Shown here: positions 51,566 through 60,446 of the stretch, in pieces
Numbering within the stretch: position 1 is the first letter of the stretch
How the letters are laid out: every line of letters starts with the position of its first letter
Origin: DASVUS01 sp036388675
Lineage (GTDB): Bacteria; Armatimonadota; Abditibacteriia; Abditibacteriales; Abditibacteriaceae
Reading direction: 5' to 3'
DNA: 64,000 bases
Assembly: GCA_036388675.1 (NCBI GenBank)
Contig: DASVRI010000047.1
Span: 62,001-126,000 of the forward strand
The notes under the pieces: model-generated
Database searches by the model: none
Told to the model about the DNA's origin: nothing
What the model saw: only the letters and a program-made list of their open reading frames with translations
Made by a program: the position numbers and the translations under genes

Positions 51566-52438
51566 ATGCTTAAGGGTTTTTTCAAGAAGGTCACGCAGCA
51601 GGTTTTTCACGGTCGAGCGCTCGATGAAGAGATGCTTGAAGAACTCGAAGAGCAACTCGTGATGGGCGATGTTTCCATTGAGACGGCGGGTGCGCTCATC
51701 CAGGGCCTGCGCGAGGCTGCGAAACGGGGTGAAGTGCCCACCGACGAAGAAGCCATTGAAGTGCTGCAAGATCTCGTCGCCTCGATGCTGGGCAGCAGCG
51801 ACCGCCCCCTGAAATATGCACAGGATGGCGTCACGGTGTGGCTCTTTGTCGGCGTGAACGGCGTAGGAAAAACAACCAGTGTGGGCAAACTGGCCTATCA
51901 ATTAACGAAGCAAGGACGAAAACCGCTCATGGCCGCGTGCGACACTTTTCGCGCTGCCGCCATCGAGCAGCTTCAGGAATGGGGCCGCCGCGCTAATTGC
52001 CCGGTCATCGCTGCACAGCAGGGCGCCGATCCGGCAGCCGTCGCCTTCGATGCCATTGCAGCCGCCAAGAGTCGCGGCCACGACGTGGTGCTCATCGATA
52101 CCGCTGGACGCCTGCACACCAAATCGAACCTGATGAACGAGCTGGCAAAAATCGCCCGCGTCACGGAACGTGAACTGGGCAAGCCACCCGAAGAGACTCT
52201 ATTAGTACTCGATGCTTCCACCGGCCAGAACGGATTGACACAGGCGCAGGCGTTCGCCGGTAGCGCGCCGCTGACCGGCTTAATTCTCACCAAGTGGGAC
52301 GGCACAGCCAAAGGCGGCATCATTTTAAGTGTGGCCAACGAAACCGGCGCACCGGTTAAACTCATCGGCGTTGGCGAGAAAGCAGAAGACTTGATCGAGT
52401 TTCGCCCGCAGCAATTCGCTGAAGAGATGTTTAGCTGA
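51566..52438 (+). CDS. ftsY: Signal recognition particle receptor FtsY
   Basis: 290 residues. FtsY binds the Ffh-nascent chain complex at the membrane. The N domain (1-85) has little of the acidic A domain found in E. coli. The G domain holds GVNGVGKTT (96-104), DTFRAAA (126-132), DTAGRL and LTKWDGTAKGG, the last distinguishing FtsY from Ffh. A rotten second copy of its 3' third lies at about 53845-54041. The matching ffh gene is 3.7 kb downstream. Confidence 0.97.
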   Translation: MLKGFFKKVTQQVFHGRALDEEMLEELEEQLVMGDVSIETAGALIQGLREAAKRGEVPTDEEAIEVLQDLVASMLGSSDRPLKYAQDGVTVWLFVGVNGVGKTTSVGKLAYQLTKQGRKPLMAACDTFRAAAIEQLQEWGRRANCPVIAAQQGADPAAVAFDAIAAAKSRGHDVVLIDTAGRLHTKSNLMNELAKIARVTERELGKPPEETLLVLDASTGQNGLTQAQAFAGSAPLTGLILTKWDGTAKGGIILSVANETGAPVKLIGVGEKAEDLIEFRPQQFAEEMFS

Positions 52439-52455
52439 CGTTATGGGAGGCATTG

Positions 52456-53871
52456 ATGAAAGCGTATCGTGTTCTTATGCTGGCAGTTGCGGTCTTTATC
52501 GGCTTCATCGGCTCGGCAAAATGTGAGGAACAGTCGTTGCAGAACGCTGATGTTGAGGATTTGCCTCTCAATTCTGTGTTGGTGCGAGATAAGGACGTTT
52601 TTGCCTCAAACGCCGATGGAATGTTTCGCGCCAGCCGCACTGAAAAAGTGTGGACGCAACTGCCTCTCCCGGAGGGAATGAGACTGGGCGGCACATTTGC
52701 CGTTCAGCCGAAGAACTCGAAAATCGTGCTGTACCATACCGGGGATGCAGATGCTGCCCGCGCGTATGAGAAGAGATACCACGTCGATGGTCAACTCTAT
52801 GTATCGCAAGACGACGGACGAACCTGGCGCGAGATTCTGCGGCGTCCTATGATTCGAATGGTGCTCTTGCAAGCAAACGGACATTTAATTGTTGATGATA
52901 CCCTTCCGTACGTAATGGGCGTGGGACCGATACAACCTCTCCCCGTAGCACACATACTGGAATCCTCCGACCTAGGTGCGACATGGCGCGACATCAGCCC
53001 TGCCCCACCGATTACATATGTCGCTTCCTGGACTGAATCAGATCGCCCGGACTCGCTTGTCGTACTTGGCCGCTTGAATGCAGGGAATTCAGCAACTGCA
53101 TCGGAAGTCCCTGGTTCGCCTCTTGAACCCTTGATGTACTTACGATTGGACAGCGACAACAATCAGTTGTATGACGCCACAGTTGAGTACATGGAGAAAT
53201 ATCACTACCGTCCAGTGAATGGTAATTGGGCACTTCCCTGGGACGACCTGGACGTACGAGGAGTGCGCCTGATGCGGTCTTCGGCGACTCTGAGCAACTA
53301 TTTTGGAGGTGGCTATGAGTCATCCATGTGCTCGAAACTCATGTATGACATCATCCCCGACAAGAAGGCCTATCGCTTTTCCGCCACACAACGCAAGTTC
53401 ATTGATGTGGAAATGGTGCTCAATCCAGAGGCTCCCGGAGAACATGAAGGAACGGGACAGGACACTGAGTTCTTTCCAATAGATGATAGAGGTAGCACGC
53501 GCTTCTGGGGCCTTAGCATCATCGCGCCCGATGGCGAGTACTCGTATGTGCCACCGGCATATGACACGGGCTGGGCAACATCCTCTGACCAGCCTCAATC
53601 AAAGCAGGAGCTTTTCAAGCAGTTAGTGGATCGAGGCACGCTGCGCGTCAAGCGTCTTGCCCCTGAAGAACCATACGTGCGCCGTCTTGACTTGGACAAA
53701 ATGGTTCGCTTCGACCAGCCCGGCACGTACAAAGTGAGCGTAATCTACGAGAGCAGTTGGCTGTGGCGTCAGGGTTTCTTGGAACGAAAAGAACCCTTTG
53801 TGGGCAATCAGTGCGGACAGGAGTTTGAAGTCACCATAACGGAATCGGCGCGGGGACGTGGCCAGAGATAA
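52456..53871 (+). CDS. Exported Asp-box (BNR-like) protein, paralogue 1
   Basis: 471 residues. A signal peptide (LMLAVAVFIGFIGSAKC) is followed by a probable beta-propeller with two Asp boxes, SQDDGRTW (117-124) and SSDLGATW (170-177), the S-x-D-x-G-x-T-W motif of sialidase-like propellers. The C-terminal half is beta-rich with LDLDKMVRFDQPGTYKVSVIYES. No enzyme residues are evident, so a structural or binding role is likely. It is clearly homologous to the gene at 54042. Its last roughly eight codons seem to derive from the ftsY remnant that follows. Confidence 0.75.
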   Translation: MKAYRVLMLAVAVFIGFIGSAKCEEQSLQNADVEDLPLNSVLVRDKDVFASNADGMFRASRTEKVWTQLPLPEGMRLGGTFAVQPKNSKIVLYHTGDADAARAYEKRYHVDGQLYVSQDDGRTWREILRRPMIRMVLLQANGHLIVDDTLPYVMGVGPIQPLPVAHILESSDLGATWRDISPAPPITYVASWTESDRPDSLVVLGRLNAGNSATASEVPGSPLEPLMYLRLDSDNNQLYDATVEYMEKYHYRPVNGNWALPWDDLDVRGVRLMRSSATLSNYFGGGYESSMCSKLMYDIIPDKKAYRFSATQRKFIDVEMVLNPEAPGEHEGTGQDTEFFPIDDRGSTRFWGLSIIAPDGEYSYVPPAYDTGWATSSDQPQSKQELFKQLVDRGTLRVKRLAPEEPYVRRLDLDKMVRFDQPGTYKVSVIYESSWLWRQGFLERKEPFVGNQCGQEFEVTITESARGRGQR

Positions 53872-54041
53872 GCCGCCCGAAGAGAGCTTGTTAGTGCTCG
53901 TGCTTCCATCGGGCAAAGGCGGCATCATCCTCAGCGTGGCGCAGGAAACCGGCGTGCCGGTCAAAGAAAGCGCAAGAGTTGGTTGAGTTCTGCCGCAGGA
54001 GTTGGTCGGAAAGATACTTGCGCAGGTTATAGGACACCGTA
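53845..54041 (+). pseudogene. Decayed duplicate of the ftsY 3' end
   Basis: The text AAGCCGCCCGAAGAG (53870) matches ftsY AAGCCACCCGAAGAG (around 52183), then LLVL, then AAAGGCGGCATCAT and GAAACCGGCGTGCCGGT match the KGGII and ETGAPV codons, and the final 70 bases follow the end of ftsY and its spacer up to the next start. About 75 bases are deleted in the middle and the frame is broken by a stop at 53984-53986. It lies in the same position before paralogue 2 as the real ftsY end does before paralogue 1. Confidence 0.8.
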
Positions 54042-55364
54042 ATGAGAATTGGTCGCATTTTTATCTATCTTGTGCTTGCCGGCTTGTCTTTCAACGCCCT
54101 CAGTTCCGCTGTAAAGTGCCAGGACGCGCCGGATCGAGACGTTTCCGCTAAGGAAATTCCCGTAGAGGATTTGCCTTTAACCTCAGTTCTACTGCGAGCG
54201 AAGGACGTTCTTGCAGTCAACTCTGATGGCGTGTATCGCGCCAGTCGTGCCGACAAAGTCTGGACGAAAATGACTCTTCCCGAAGGTTTGGAGCCGGTAG
54301 GAGCCTTTGCCTCGCAGCCTGAGAACTCCAGACTTCTTCTTTATCGTAATGGTTCCGGAGCCTGTCCGCAGGCCCAGGGCAACCAGAACTCAAACAATAA
54401 ACTCTTTCTGTCACAGGATGACGGCCAGACGTGGCGCGTTATTCTGCAAAGCACAATGATTGGCCCGGTGTTCTTGCATCCCAACGGTACGATTTTCGCG
54501 ATGACCTACGGCACGCCGACCAATGTTCATCTTCTGCAATCGCCAGACTTGGGGGCGACGTGGCGCGACATTAGTGCGAACCCAATGCCTGTCAGTGCGA
54601 CTTGCTTTGTCGACCCGGATCATCCAAATCTCGTGAAAATTATTGGATGGTTGGCCTCAGACGATTGGCAGAAGATGGATGGCCATGTGGCCGTCTTACA
54701 AGCGGATGATGAGACTTACCAATGGCATGAGGTTAAGGACACGCAGAACCAGACGTTCCCGTGGCACAAAACCGGCGGAGCGGACGCGGGTGCAAATCAG
54801 TTCCGCGCCACCCTGGGCAACTACTTTCAATACGATTTCGCAGGCAGCATCTGGAAACTTGTTTACGATGTTATTCCGGCTAAATCCTCCTATCGATTCA
54901 GCAGTACCCAGCCCAAAGTTATTGAGGTTGCAATGACGATGTACGCCCGAGGAGATGACGGAAATCAGGGCTTGGACGCATTCCCACTGGATGAGAACAG
55001 CGGCATACGCTTCTGGGGTGTGGATGTCACCACGCCGCAGGGTGAATCGACGTATATTCCGCCGCAATACGATAAGGGATGGGTTTCAATGTCGCAAGAG
55101 CCTGTATCCAAGCCGCAACTGCTTAATGAACTGCTCACCCGAGGTCAGGTGCAGACCATCCATCTAAGCCCCGAGCAGCCCTATGTGCGCAAACTCGACC
55201 TGGATAAGCTGTATCGCTTCGACCAAGTCGGCACCTACAAAATTCGCGTTACATACGAAAGCACCTGGCTCAAGCAGTACGGATACCGAGAATTCGGGAA
55301 GCAATGGCTGGGCAACTTTGCCGGCCAAATGTTTGAGGTCACCATAACCAAACCGGCGCAGTGA
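54042..55364 (+). CDS. Exported Asp-box (BNR-like) protein, paralogue 2
   Basis: 440 residues with a signal peptide (LVLAGLSFNALSSAVKC). It shares its whole layout with the preceding gene: VEDLPLTSVLLRAKDV versus VEDLPLNSVLVRDKDV, Asp boxes SQDDGQTW (124-131) and SPDLGATW (167-174), and an identical-style end YVRKLDLDKLYRFDQ and FEVTIT. Divergence is moderate, so the duplication is not very recent. Function unknown; extracytoplasmic. Confidence 0.75.
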   Translation: MRIGRIFIYLVLAGLSFNALSSAVKCQDAPDRDVSAKEIPVEDLPLTSVLLRAKDVLAVNSDGVYRASRADKVWTKMTLPEGLEPVGAFASQPENSRLLLYRNGSGACPQAQGNQNSNNKLFLSQDDGQTWRVILQSTMIGPVFLHPNGTIFAMTYGTPTNVHLLQSPDLGATWRDISANPMPVSATCFVDPDHPNLVKIIGWLASDDWQKMDGHVAVLQADDETYQWHEVKDTQNQTFPWHKTGGADAGANQFRATLGNYFQYDFAGSIWKLVYDVIPAKSSYRFSSTQPKVIEVAMTMYARGDDGNQGLDAFPLDENSGIRFWGVDVTTPQGESTYIPPQYDKGWVSMSQEPVSKPQLLNELLTRGQVQTIHLSPEQPYVRKLDLDKLYRFDQVGTYKIRVTYESTWLKQYGYREFGKQWLGNFAGQMFEVTITKPAQ

Positions 55365-55472
55365 CCTCGCCAGATAAGATGCTCTGTTATGACGCTCTGG
55401 GGTAAAAAGTTTTCGTTCATGATGCGAGTACTCGATAGAGTGGTGGTGAGATGATTGCGGAGTCGTTAAGCA

Positions 55473-56093
55473 ATGAAAATTCATGGTGTTCGTGTTTACC
55501 CCCAGTCGGTGCGTCGTGTTCAGAACAATGGAACGTCGATATTCCTGCATGGCCGCGTGAGCGACGTTTCGGACTTCTTTTATATCTTTCGTCCTACTGC
55601 TCCTTTGTGGAAGGGGCACATTTTTGCAGATGCCTTTTGTGTATCGTTTGACCTGAACGGAAACAGGGAAGACCCTGTGCCCCACTTGCGTGAGCGGTAT
55701 GGCACAAGCTTGATGGGTGCTGATGTCGACTCTAAATTATTGCTTCTGTGCGGCGATGACTTCCTGAAGTGGGCAGTTCATTCCTATCATGTTGAGGGAG
55801 CATTTCTGCCGATTTTTAACGAAGTGCCGTCGTTTGACGACTTGAAACGCGTTTACTGGGAGCAGGATTTCTCATTAAGTTCGGTCAGCTGGCCCTCTGG
55901 AATGAGAGCGTTGCTGCACATGTGGGATGATATTTACTGGCAGCTCTTCTCAACGGAGAGATCGGATATTGATTTTCTTGTTCAGACTCATGCCGGTGAT
56001 CCCCGACTGGAAATGTATTACGTGGATTTCGATAAAGAGTATCCCGACCCCAGCAACCAGCCTCTGGAACCTGTTATCACTTCGACTCTGTGA
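55473..56093 (+). CDS. Unknown protein between the Asp-box paralogues and ffh
   Basis: 206 residues, no signal peptide, no membrane helix, rich in aromatic and acidic residues (FFYIFRPTAPLWKG, MWDDIYWQLF). No family recognised. Codon choice is less GC-biased than in the neighbouring ribosomal genes. It interrupts the ftsY-ffh neighbourhood together with the paralogues. Immunity-protein-like composition comes to mind but nothing supports it. Confidence 0.55.
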   Translation: MKIHGVRVYPQSVRRVQNNGTSIFLHGRVSDVSDFFYIFRPTAPLWKGHIFADAFCVSFDLNGNREDPVPHLRERYGTSLMGADVDSKLLLLCGDDFLKWAVHSYHVEGAFLPIFNEVPSFDDLKRVYWEQDFSLSSVSWPSGMRALLHMWDDIYWQLFSTERSDIDFLVQTHAGDPRLEMYYVDFDKEYPDPSNQPLEPVITSTL

Positions 56094-56155
56094 GAAACTA
56101 AGTCGCTGACGCTAATGGCAACCGCCTGGCTTTCTGATAAAATTAGTCCGTTAAT

Positions 56156-57556
56156 ATGCTGTCAAACCTTTCTGAAAAACTCAATAAGACATTTGCCAGG
56201 CTGCGCGGTAAAGGCCGCGTCTCGGAAGCCGATGTCGATGTCGCGTTGCGCGAGGTGCGCCTGGCGCTGCTCGAAGCGGACGTCAACTTCAAGATCGTCA
56301 AAGATTTCATTGCGCGCCTGCGCGAAAAAGCCGTCGGCGTCGATGTGCTCGAATCGCTGTCGCCCGACCAGCAGGTTATCGCCATCGTGCGCGACGAGTT
56401 GACCGAACTGCTGGGCGGTCGCACGGCGCGCATCGAGTACTCAAGCAACCCGCCGACGATCATCATGCTGGCCGGTTTGCAGGGCACGGGCAAAACCACG
56501 ACCTGCGCCAAGTTGGGCGCACATCTCAAGCGCCAGGGCAAAAAGCCGCTGCTCGTCGCGACGGACATTTATCGTCCGGGCGCGATTTTGCAGTTGCAAA
56601 CCGTGGGCAATCAGGTTGGTGTGCCGGTCTTTGAAATGGGCACGGCTCCGCCGCCGCAGATTGCCCTCGCCGGAATTAAGTATGCGCGCGAGCACGGCAA
56701 CGATGTGGTCATCATCGACACGGCGGGCCGTCTGCACGTCGATGAAGCGATGATGCAGGAAGCGCGCAACATTCAGGACGCCGTGAAACCGCACGAAGTG
56801 CTGTTGGCGCTGGATGCGATGACGGGACAGGATGCCGTGAACGCCGCAAGCGCTTTCAACGAAACGGTTAAGCTAACGGGCGTGGTGCTGACCAAGTTGG
56901 ATGGCGATGCGCGCGGCGGCGCTATTCTCAGCGTGCGCGCCGTAACTGGTGTGCCGGTAAAATTCGTCGGTGTCGGCGAAAAGCTGGATGCGCTGGAAGA
57001 GTTCCATCCCGACCGCATGGCAGGCCGCATCCTGGGCATGGGCGACGTGCTCACTCTTATCGAAAAAGCAGAGCGCGAGTTCGATGTTAAGAATGCTGCC
57101 GCGATGGAAGAGAAGTTGATGCAGGGCAACTTCGATCTGGAAGACTTCCTCAATCAGATGCAGGAAGTCAAAAAGATGGGCAGCCTGGAAAGCATCCTGG
57201 GCATGATTCCCGGCGGCAACAAGTTGATGCAGGGCGGAGCCATGCCCGCCGTCGATGAAAAACAGATGGCGCGCGTCGAAGCGATCATTCGCTCGATGAC
57301 GCCCAGGGAACGCCGCGACCCGGAGATCATCAACGGGAGCCGCAAGCGTCGCATCGCGAGCGGTAGCGGCACGAGTACTCAGGAAGTCAACCGGCTGCTG
57401 GGGCAGTTTCGCGATATGCGAAAAATGATGCGCCAGATGAGCCAGATGGCCAATGGTAAAATGCCGGGCGGCAAGATGGGCAAGATGCCCAAAGGCGCGA
57501 TGCCCAGGGGGCCGATGCGCCTGCCGCGTGGTTTTAATCCCAAAATGATGGGATAA
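56156..57556 (+). CDS. ffh: Signal recognition particle protein Ffh
   Basis: 466 residues. The NG domain holds GLQGTGKTTTCAKLG (107-121), DIYRPGA, DTAGRLH and LTKLDGDARGG; the methionine-rich M domain (about 300-466) contains MTPRERRDPEIINGSRKRRIASGSG, which binds SRP RNA, and ends in a Met/Gly/Lys-rich tail. The protein brings ribosomes translating membrane proteins to FtsY. The ffh-rpsP order is conserved widely. TAAAAT at 56138 could be a -10 box. The SRP RNA gene was not found in the window. Confidence 0.97.
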   Translation: MLSNLSEKLNKTFARLRGKGRVSEADVDVALREVRLALLEADVNFKIVKDFIARLREKAVGVDVLESLSPDQQVIAIVRDELTELLGGRTARIEYSSNPPTIIMLAGLQGTGKTTTCAKLGAHLKRQGKKPLLVATDIYRPGAILQLQTVGNQVGVPVFEMGTAPPPQIALAGIKYAREHGNDVVIIDTAGRLHVDEAMMQEARNIQDAVKPHEVLLALDAMTGQDAVNAASAFNETVKLTGVVLTKLDGDARGGAILSVRAVTGVPVKFVGVGEKLDALEEFHPDRMAGRILGMGDVLTLIEKAEREFDVKNAAAMEEKLMQGNFDLEDFLNQMQEVKKMGSLESILGMIPGGNKLMQGGAMPAVDEKQMARVEAIIRSMTPRERRDPEIINGSRKRRIASGSGTSTQEVNRLLGQFRDMRKMMRQMSQMANGKMPGGKMGKMPKGAMPRGPMRLPRGFNPKMMG

Positions 57557-57611
57557 TGTTTGAGAGTTGATAAAGTCAGGTAGCCCCCAGGGGTGAAGGA
57601 CAAGGAGAATC

Positions 57612-57854
57612 ATGGTTCGTATTCGTTTGCGCCGTACGGGCGCCAGGAACAATCCGACGTATCGAGTTGTCGTCGCCGACCAGCGCAGCCCGCGCGACGG
57701 CGCCTTCATCGACACAATCGGTCACTATTTGCCGACACGCCAGCCGGCAGTCGTTGAAATTGACGAAGAAAAGGCCCGGAAGTGGCTCGCACAGGGTGCT
57801 CAGCCCAGCGAAACTGTCGCCAGCCTGCTGAAGCAAAAGGGCATCAAGCTATGA
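57612..57854 (+). CDS. rpsP: 30S ribosomal protein S16
   Basis: 80 residues. MVRIRLRRTGARNNPTYRVVVAD and PRDGAFIDTIGHYLP are the S16 signature. AAGGAGAA precedes the ATG. The stop overlaps the next start (ATGA), coupling it to the KH protein. Confidence 0.97.
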   Translation: MVRIRLRRTGARNNPTYRVVVADQRSPRDGAFIDTIGHYLPTRQPAVVEIDEEKARKWLAQGAQPSETVASLLKQKGIKL

Positions 57855-58291
57855 GCGCCGAAGAACTCGAAAATGGCGCCAATGGCGCTGCCGATTCATC
57901 GGACGAGTACGCGCAAGACGACGACATCATGGCTCAGGCCATGGGCGACGACTTCGATGAGCCAAGCGAAGATGATGCGCGGCTCATCGAGTTGGTCGGT
58001 TTTCTGGTGCAGGGCATTGTCGCGCACCCCGAAGAAGTTGAAGTCGAAGAGTTTCTTGATGACGTTGGTTCGGTCTATGGCGTGCGTGTGCATCCCGACG
58101 ATATAGGTCGTGTCATTGGCCGTGAAGGCCGCGTCGCGAATGCCTTGCGTCATGTGGTGAAAGCCGCCGCCACCAAAACCGGCGCGCGCGTCGCGGTCGA
58201 AATCATCACCGAAGACACGCCGCTTGAAGTCATCGACAGTGAAGATGAGGCGGGCAGCAACGGCACCGAAGCCGGAGACGGTTCAACGTAG
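57851..58291 (+). CDS. khpA: KH-domain RNA-binding protein KhpA
   Basis: 146 residues. The C-terminal 100 residues are a KhpA/YlqC protein: ELVGFLVQGIVAHPEEVEV then the KH loop IGRVIGREGRVANALR (GREG 90-93). KhpA with KhpB binds small RNAs and influences cell division and elongation in Gram-positives. The first 40 residues are an acidic, probably disordered extension not found in typical members (about 75-80 residues). It is coupled to rpsP by ATGA and overlaps rimM by one base. Confidence 0.9.
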   Translation: MSAEELENGANGAADSSDEYAQDDDIMAQAMGDDFDEPSEDDARLIELVGFLVQGIVAHPEEVEVEEFLDDVGSVYGVRVHPDDIGRVIGREGRVANALRHVVKAAATKTGARVAVEIITEDTPLEVIDSEDEAGSNGTEAGDGST

Positions 58292-58824
58292 TGACTTCCG
58301 ATCTCAACGAGTGGGATGTTCTGGTCGGTCGCGTGAGCGGTCGATGGGATCATGCCAGCCTCAAAGTGCAACCCTTTTCACTGGCGCCGGGCCACTTCGA
58401 TGCCGGAGCGCAGCTTTGCATCGCCGCGTCCTCCGGTCGTCGCCTGCTGAAAATATTGCAGTCGAAGCGCAGTGGGCATTCGTTCATTCTCAACTGCGGG
58501 ATCGACTCAACCGCTGAAGCGGAAGCAATGATTGGCGCGGAGATGTTCATTCATCCCTCGATGCGTCCACCGCTGCCCGAAGGCGAGTTCTACATCGACG
58601 AACTGCTCGGAGTGCGGGTGCAAACCGAAGCCGGCGACGACTGGGGCGAAATTGAAGAAGTGTTGGAGACTCCGGCACACGATGTTTATGTCACGCCGCA
58701 CGCGATGATTCCGGGGCACAGCGAATTCATCGTGAGCACCGACTGGGACAATCGAGTACTCGTAGTGCGAGATGTTCCCGGTTTGCGCACCGATGCAAAA
58801 GACGAAGCGGAACCTGATGGGTGA
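58291..58824 (+). CDS. rimM: Ribosome maturation factor RimM
   Basis: 177 residues. RimM binds S19 and helps the 30S head mature. The N-terminal barrel (VLVGRVSGRWDHASLKVQPFS) and the C-terminal PRC-barrel (EGEFYIDELLGVRVQTEAGDDWGEIEEV, then MIPGHSEFIV) are both present, though the first is less typical. GTG start sharing a base with the khpA stop. A GAGTACTC encodes Val-Leu near the end. Confidence 0.88.
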   Translation: MTSDLNEWDVLVGRVSGRWDHASLKVQPFSLAPGHFDAGAQLCIAASSGRRLLKILQSKRSGHSFILNCGIDSTAEAEAMIGAEMFIHPSMRPPLPEGEFYIDELLGVRVQTEAGDDWGEIEEVLETPAHDVYVTPHAMIPGHSEFIVSTDWDNRVLVVRDVPGLRTDAKDEAEPDG

Positions 58825-59209
58825 GTACTCGATTCCTCTGTTGTTGTTGACCGGACTTGTCGCGGGCATCTCTGCCGGGTTTTTCGGCATCGGCGGCGGG
58901 CTGGTCATCGTGCCGGCGCTGGTCTATTTGCTGGGCTTCACACAGCACAAAGCGACGGGCACCAGCCTCGCCTGTTTGCTGCCGCCGTTGGGTGCCGGTG
59001 CTGTCTATCAATACTACATCAAGGGCAACGTCGACATTCGCGCGGCGGCTGTCATCGGTGTGTTGTTGCTCATCGGCGGTTGGCTGGGCGGCAAATACGC
59101 CAATCAGATGAAAGGGCCGCAACTCAGCCTGGCTTTCGGCGTCTTCTGCCTGGTGGTCGGCGTTTACACCATATGGACGGCGTGGCAGAAGATGGGCGCG
59201 GCGCGTTAG
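58817..59209 (+). CDS. TSUP (TauE/SafE) family membrane protein, half-size
   Basis: 130 residues, starting eight bases inside the end of rimM (ATGGGTGAGTACTCG). Four hydrophobic helices with GISAGFFGIGGGLVIVPALVYLLG and TGTSLACLLPPLGAGA, the TSUP first-half signature for sulfite/sulfonate or other anion transport. Family members are usually about 250 residues with two such halves, so this would act as a dimer or be a relic. It is inserted into the conserved rimM-trmD pair and overlaps the former, so it is unlikely to be a casual passenger. Confidence 0.82.
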   Translation: MGEYSIPLLLLTGLVAGISAGFFGIGGGLVIVPALVYLLGFTQHKATGTSLACLLPPLGAGAVYQYYIKGNVDIRAAAVIGVLLLIGGWLGGKYANQMKGPQLSLAFGVFCLVVGVYTIWTAWQKMGAAR

Positions 59210-59217
59210 AAAGGCCG

Positions 59218-60009
59218 ATGCGTTTCGACATCTTCACGTTGTTCCCCGATTTCTTCAGCAGTGCGCTGGGCAGCAGCATTTTGAAGCGGGCGCAGGAAAG
59301 CGGCGCTCTGTCGGTGGGCATACACGACATCCGCGCCTGGACGACGGATAAACACCATGTCTGCGACGATGCGCCTTATGGTGGCGGCGCGGGCATGGTG
59401 ATGAAAGCCGAGCCGGTGGCAAAGGCCATCGAAGATGTGTTAAATTATGACGCTGGTGCCGTCGAACAGCGCCATGAGCCGCCGTGTCCGGTGATTTTGA
59501 TGTCGCCGCAAGGCCGCACCTTCAATCAGGAAGTGGCGCACGAGTTGAGTACTCATTCGCGCATCGCTTTGCTGTGCGGTCATTACGAAGGGCTGGATGA
59601 GCGCGCCGTTGAGTTGCTGGTGACGGACGAAATCAGCATCGGCGATTACGTTCTGACAGGTGGCGAGCCGGCGGCGCTGGTAATTCTAGATGCCGTAGCG
59701 CGCCTGGTGCCGGGAGTACTCGGCAACGAGGAGTCGCACCAGCGCGATTCGTTCAGCGACGGCTTGCTGGAAGCGCCGCACTACACGCGACCTGTGGAGT
59801 GGCGCGGCGCGCGTGTGCCGGATGTGCTGATGAGCGGCCATCACGGCGAGATTGAAAAGTGGAGACGCAAAGAAGGCTTGCGCCGCACAATGCAGCGCCG
59901 TCCTGATTTGCTGGGCAATTTGCAAAGCCAACTGTCGCCGCAGGACGCAAAGCTGCTGGCGCAGTTACGCGAAGCGCAGTTATGCCAAGAAGTCGAAGAA
60001 CAGTCGTAA
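59218..60009 (+). CDS. trmD: tRNA (guanine37-N1)-methyltransferase
   Basis: 263 residues. MRFDIFTLFPDFF, DDAPYGGGAGMVMKAEP, LLCGHYEGLDERAVE and EISIGDYVLTGGEPAALVI (the trefoil-knot AdoMet site) are all clear. m1G37 prevents frameshifting at proline and leucine codons. The C-terminal domain ends with a slightly Gln/Glu-rich tail. It sits eight bases after the TSUP gene. Two GAGTACTC copies fall within it. Confidence 0.97.
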   Translation: MRFDIFTLFPDFFSSALGSSILKRAQESGALSVGIHDIRAWTTDKHHVCDDAPYGGGAGMVMKAEPVAKAIEDVLNYDAGAVEQRHEPPCPVILMSPQGRTFNQEVAHELSTHSRIALLCGHYEGLDERAVELLVTDEISIGDYVLTGGEPAALVILDAVARLVPGVLGNEESHQRDSFSDGLLEAPHYTRPVEWRGARVPDVLMSGHHGEIEKWRRKEGLRRTMQRRPDLLGNLQSQLSPQDAKLLAQLREAQLCQEVEEQS

Positions 60010-60069
60010 AATTTGGAAGCCAAGAGGAGGCGGCGCGTCAAGTTTGGTGGCGTCGCAGGAGGAAACAAC

Positions 60070-60429
60070 ATGAACCAGAACTTGATTCGCGCCGTTGAAG
60101 AGCGCCATTTGAAGAGTGACTTGCCGAACTTCAGCCCCGGTGATACGTTGCGCGTGAACGTGCGTGTTGTCGAAGGCAACCGCGAGCGCGTGCAGGCGTT
60201 TGAAGGCACATGCACCGCACGCGCCGGTTTCGGTGTCGGCGAAACCTTTACCGTGCGCCGTGTGTCGCAGGGTGTAGGCATTGAGCGTATGTTTTTGCTT
60301 CATTCGCCGCGCCTCGATAAAATCGAAGTGCGCCGTCAGGGTAAAGTGCGTCGCGCCAAGCTCTATTACTTGCGTGGCCGCGTCGGCAGCAAGGCCCTGC
60401 GCATCAAAGACAAAGCGCAGCAGAGCTAA
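60070..60429 (+). CDS. rplS: 50S ribosomal protein L19
   Basis: 119 residues. LPNFSPGDTLRVNVRVVEGNRERVQAFEG and RRVSQGVGIERMFLLHSP are the L19 signature. AGGAGGAAACAAC precedes the ATG. It ends the ffh-rpsP-khpA-rimM-TSUP-trmD-rplS block; a perfect hairpin follows. Confidence 0.97.
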   Translation: MNQNLIRAVEERHLKSDLPNFSPGDTLRVNVRVVEGNRERVQAFEGTCTARAGFGVGETFTVRRVSQGVGIERMFLLHSPRLDKIEVRRQGKVRRAKLYYLRGRVGSKALRIKDKAQQS

Positions 60430-60446
60430 GTCGTGTAAACGTTGTG

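Noticed and set aside
52201..52215. TAGTACTC, GAGTACTG (33276), GAGTACTA (22117) and GGTACTC-type near-matches as extra copies of the iterated word
   Set aside because: One-base variants are no more frequent than chance; only exact octamers were counted.
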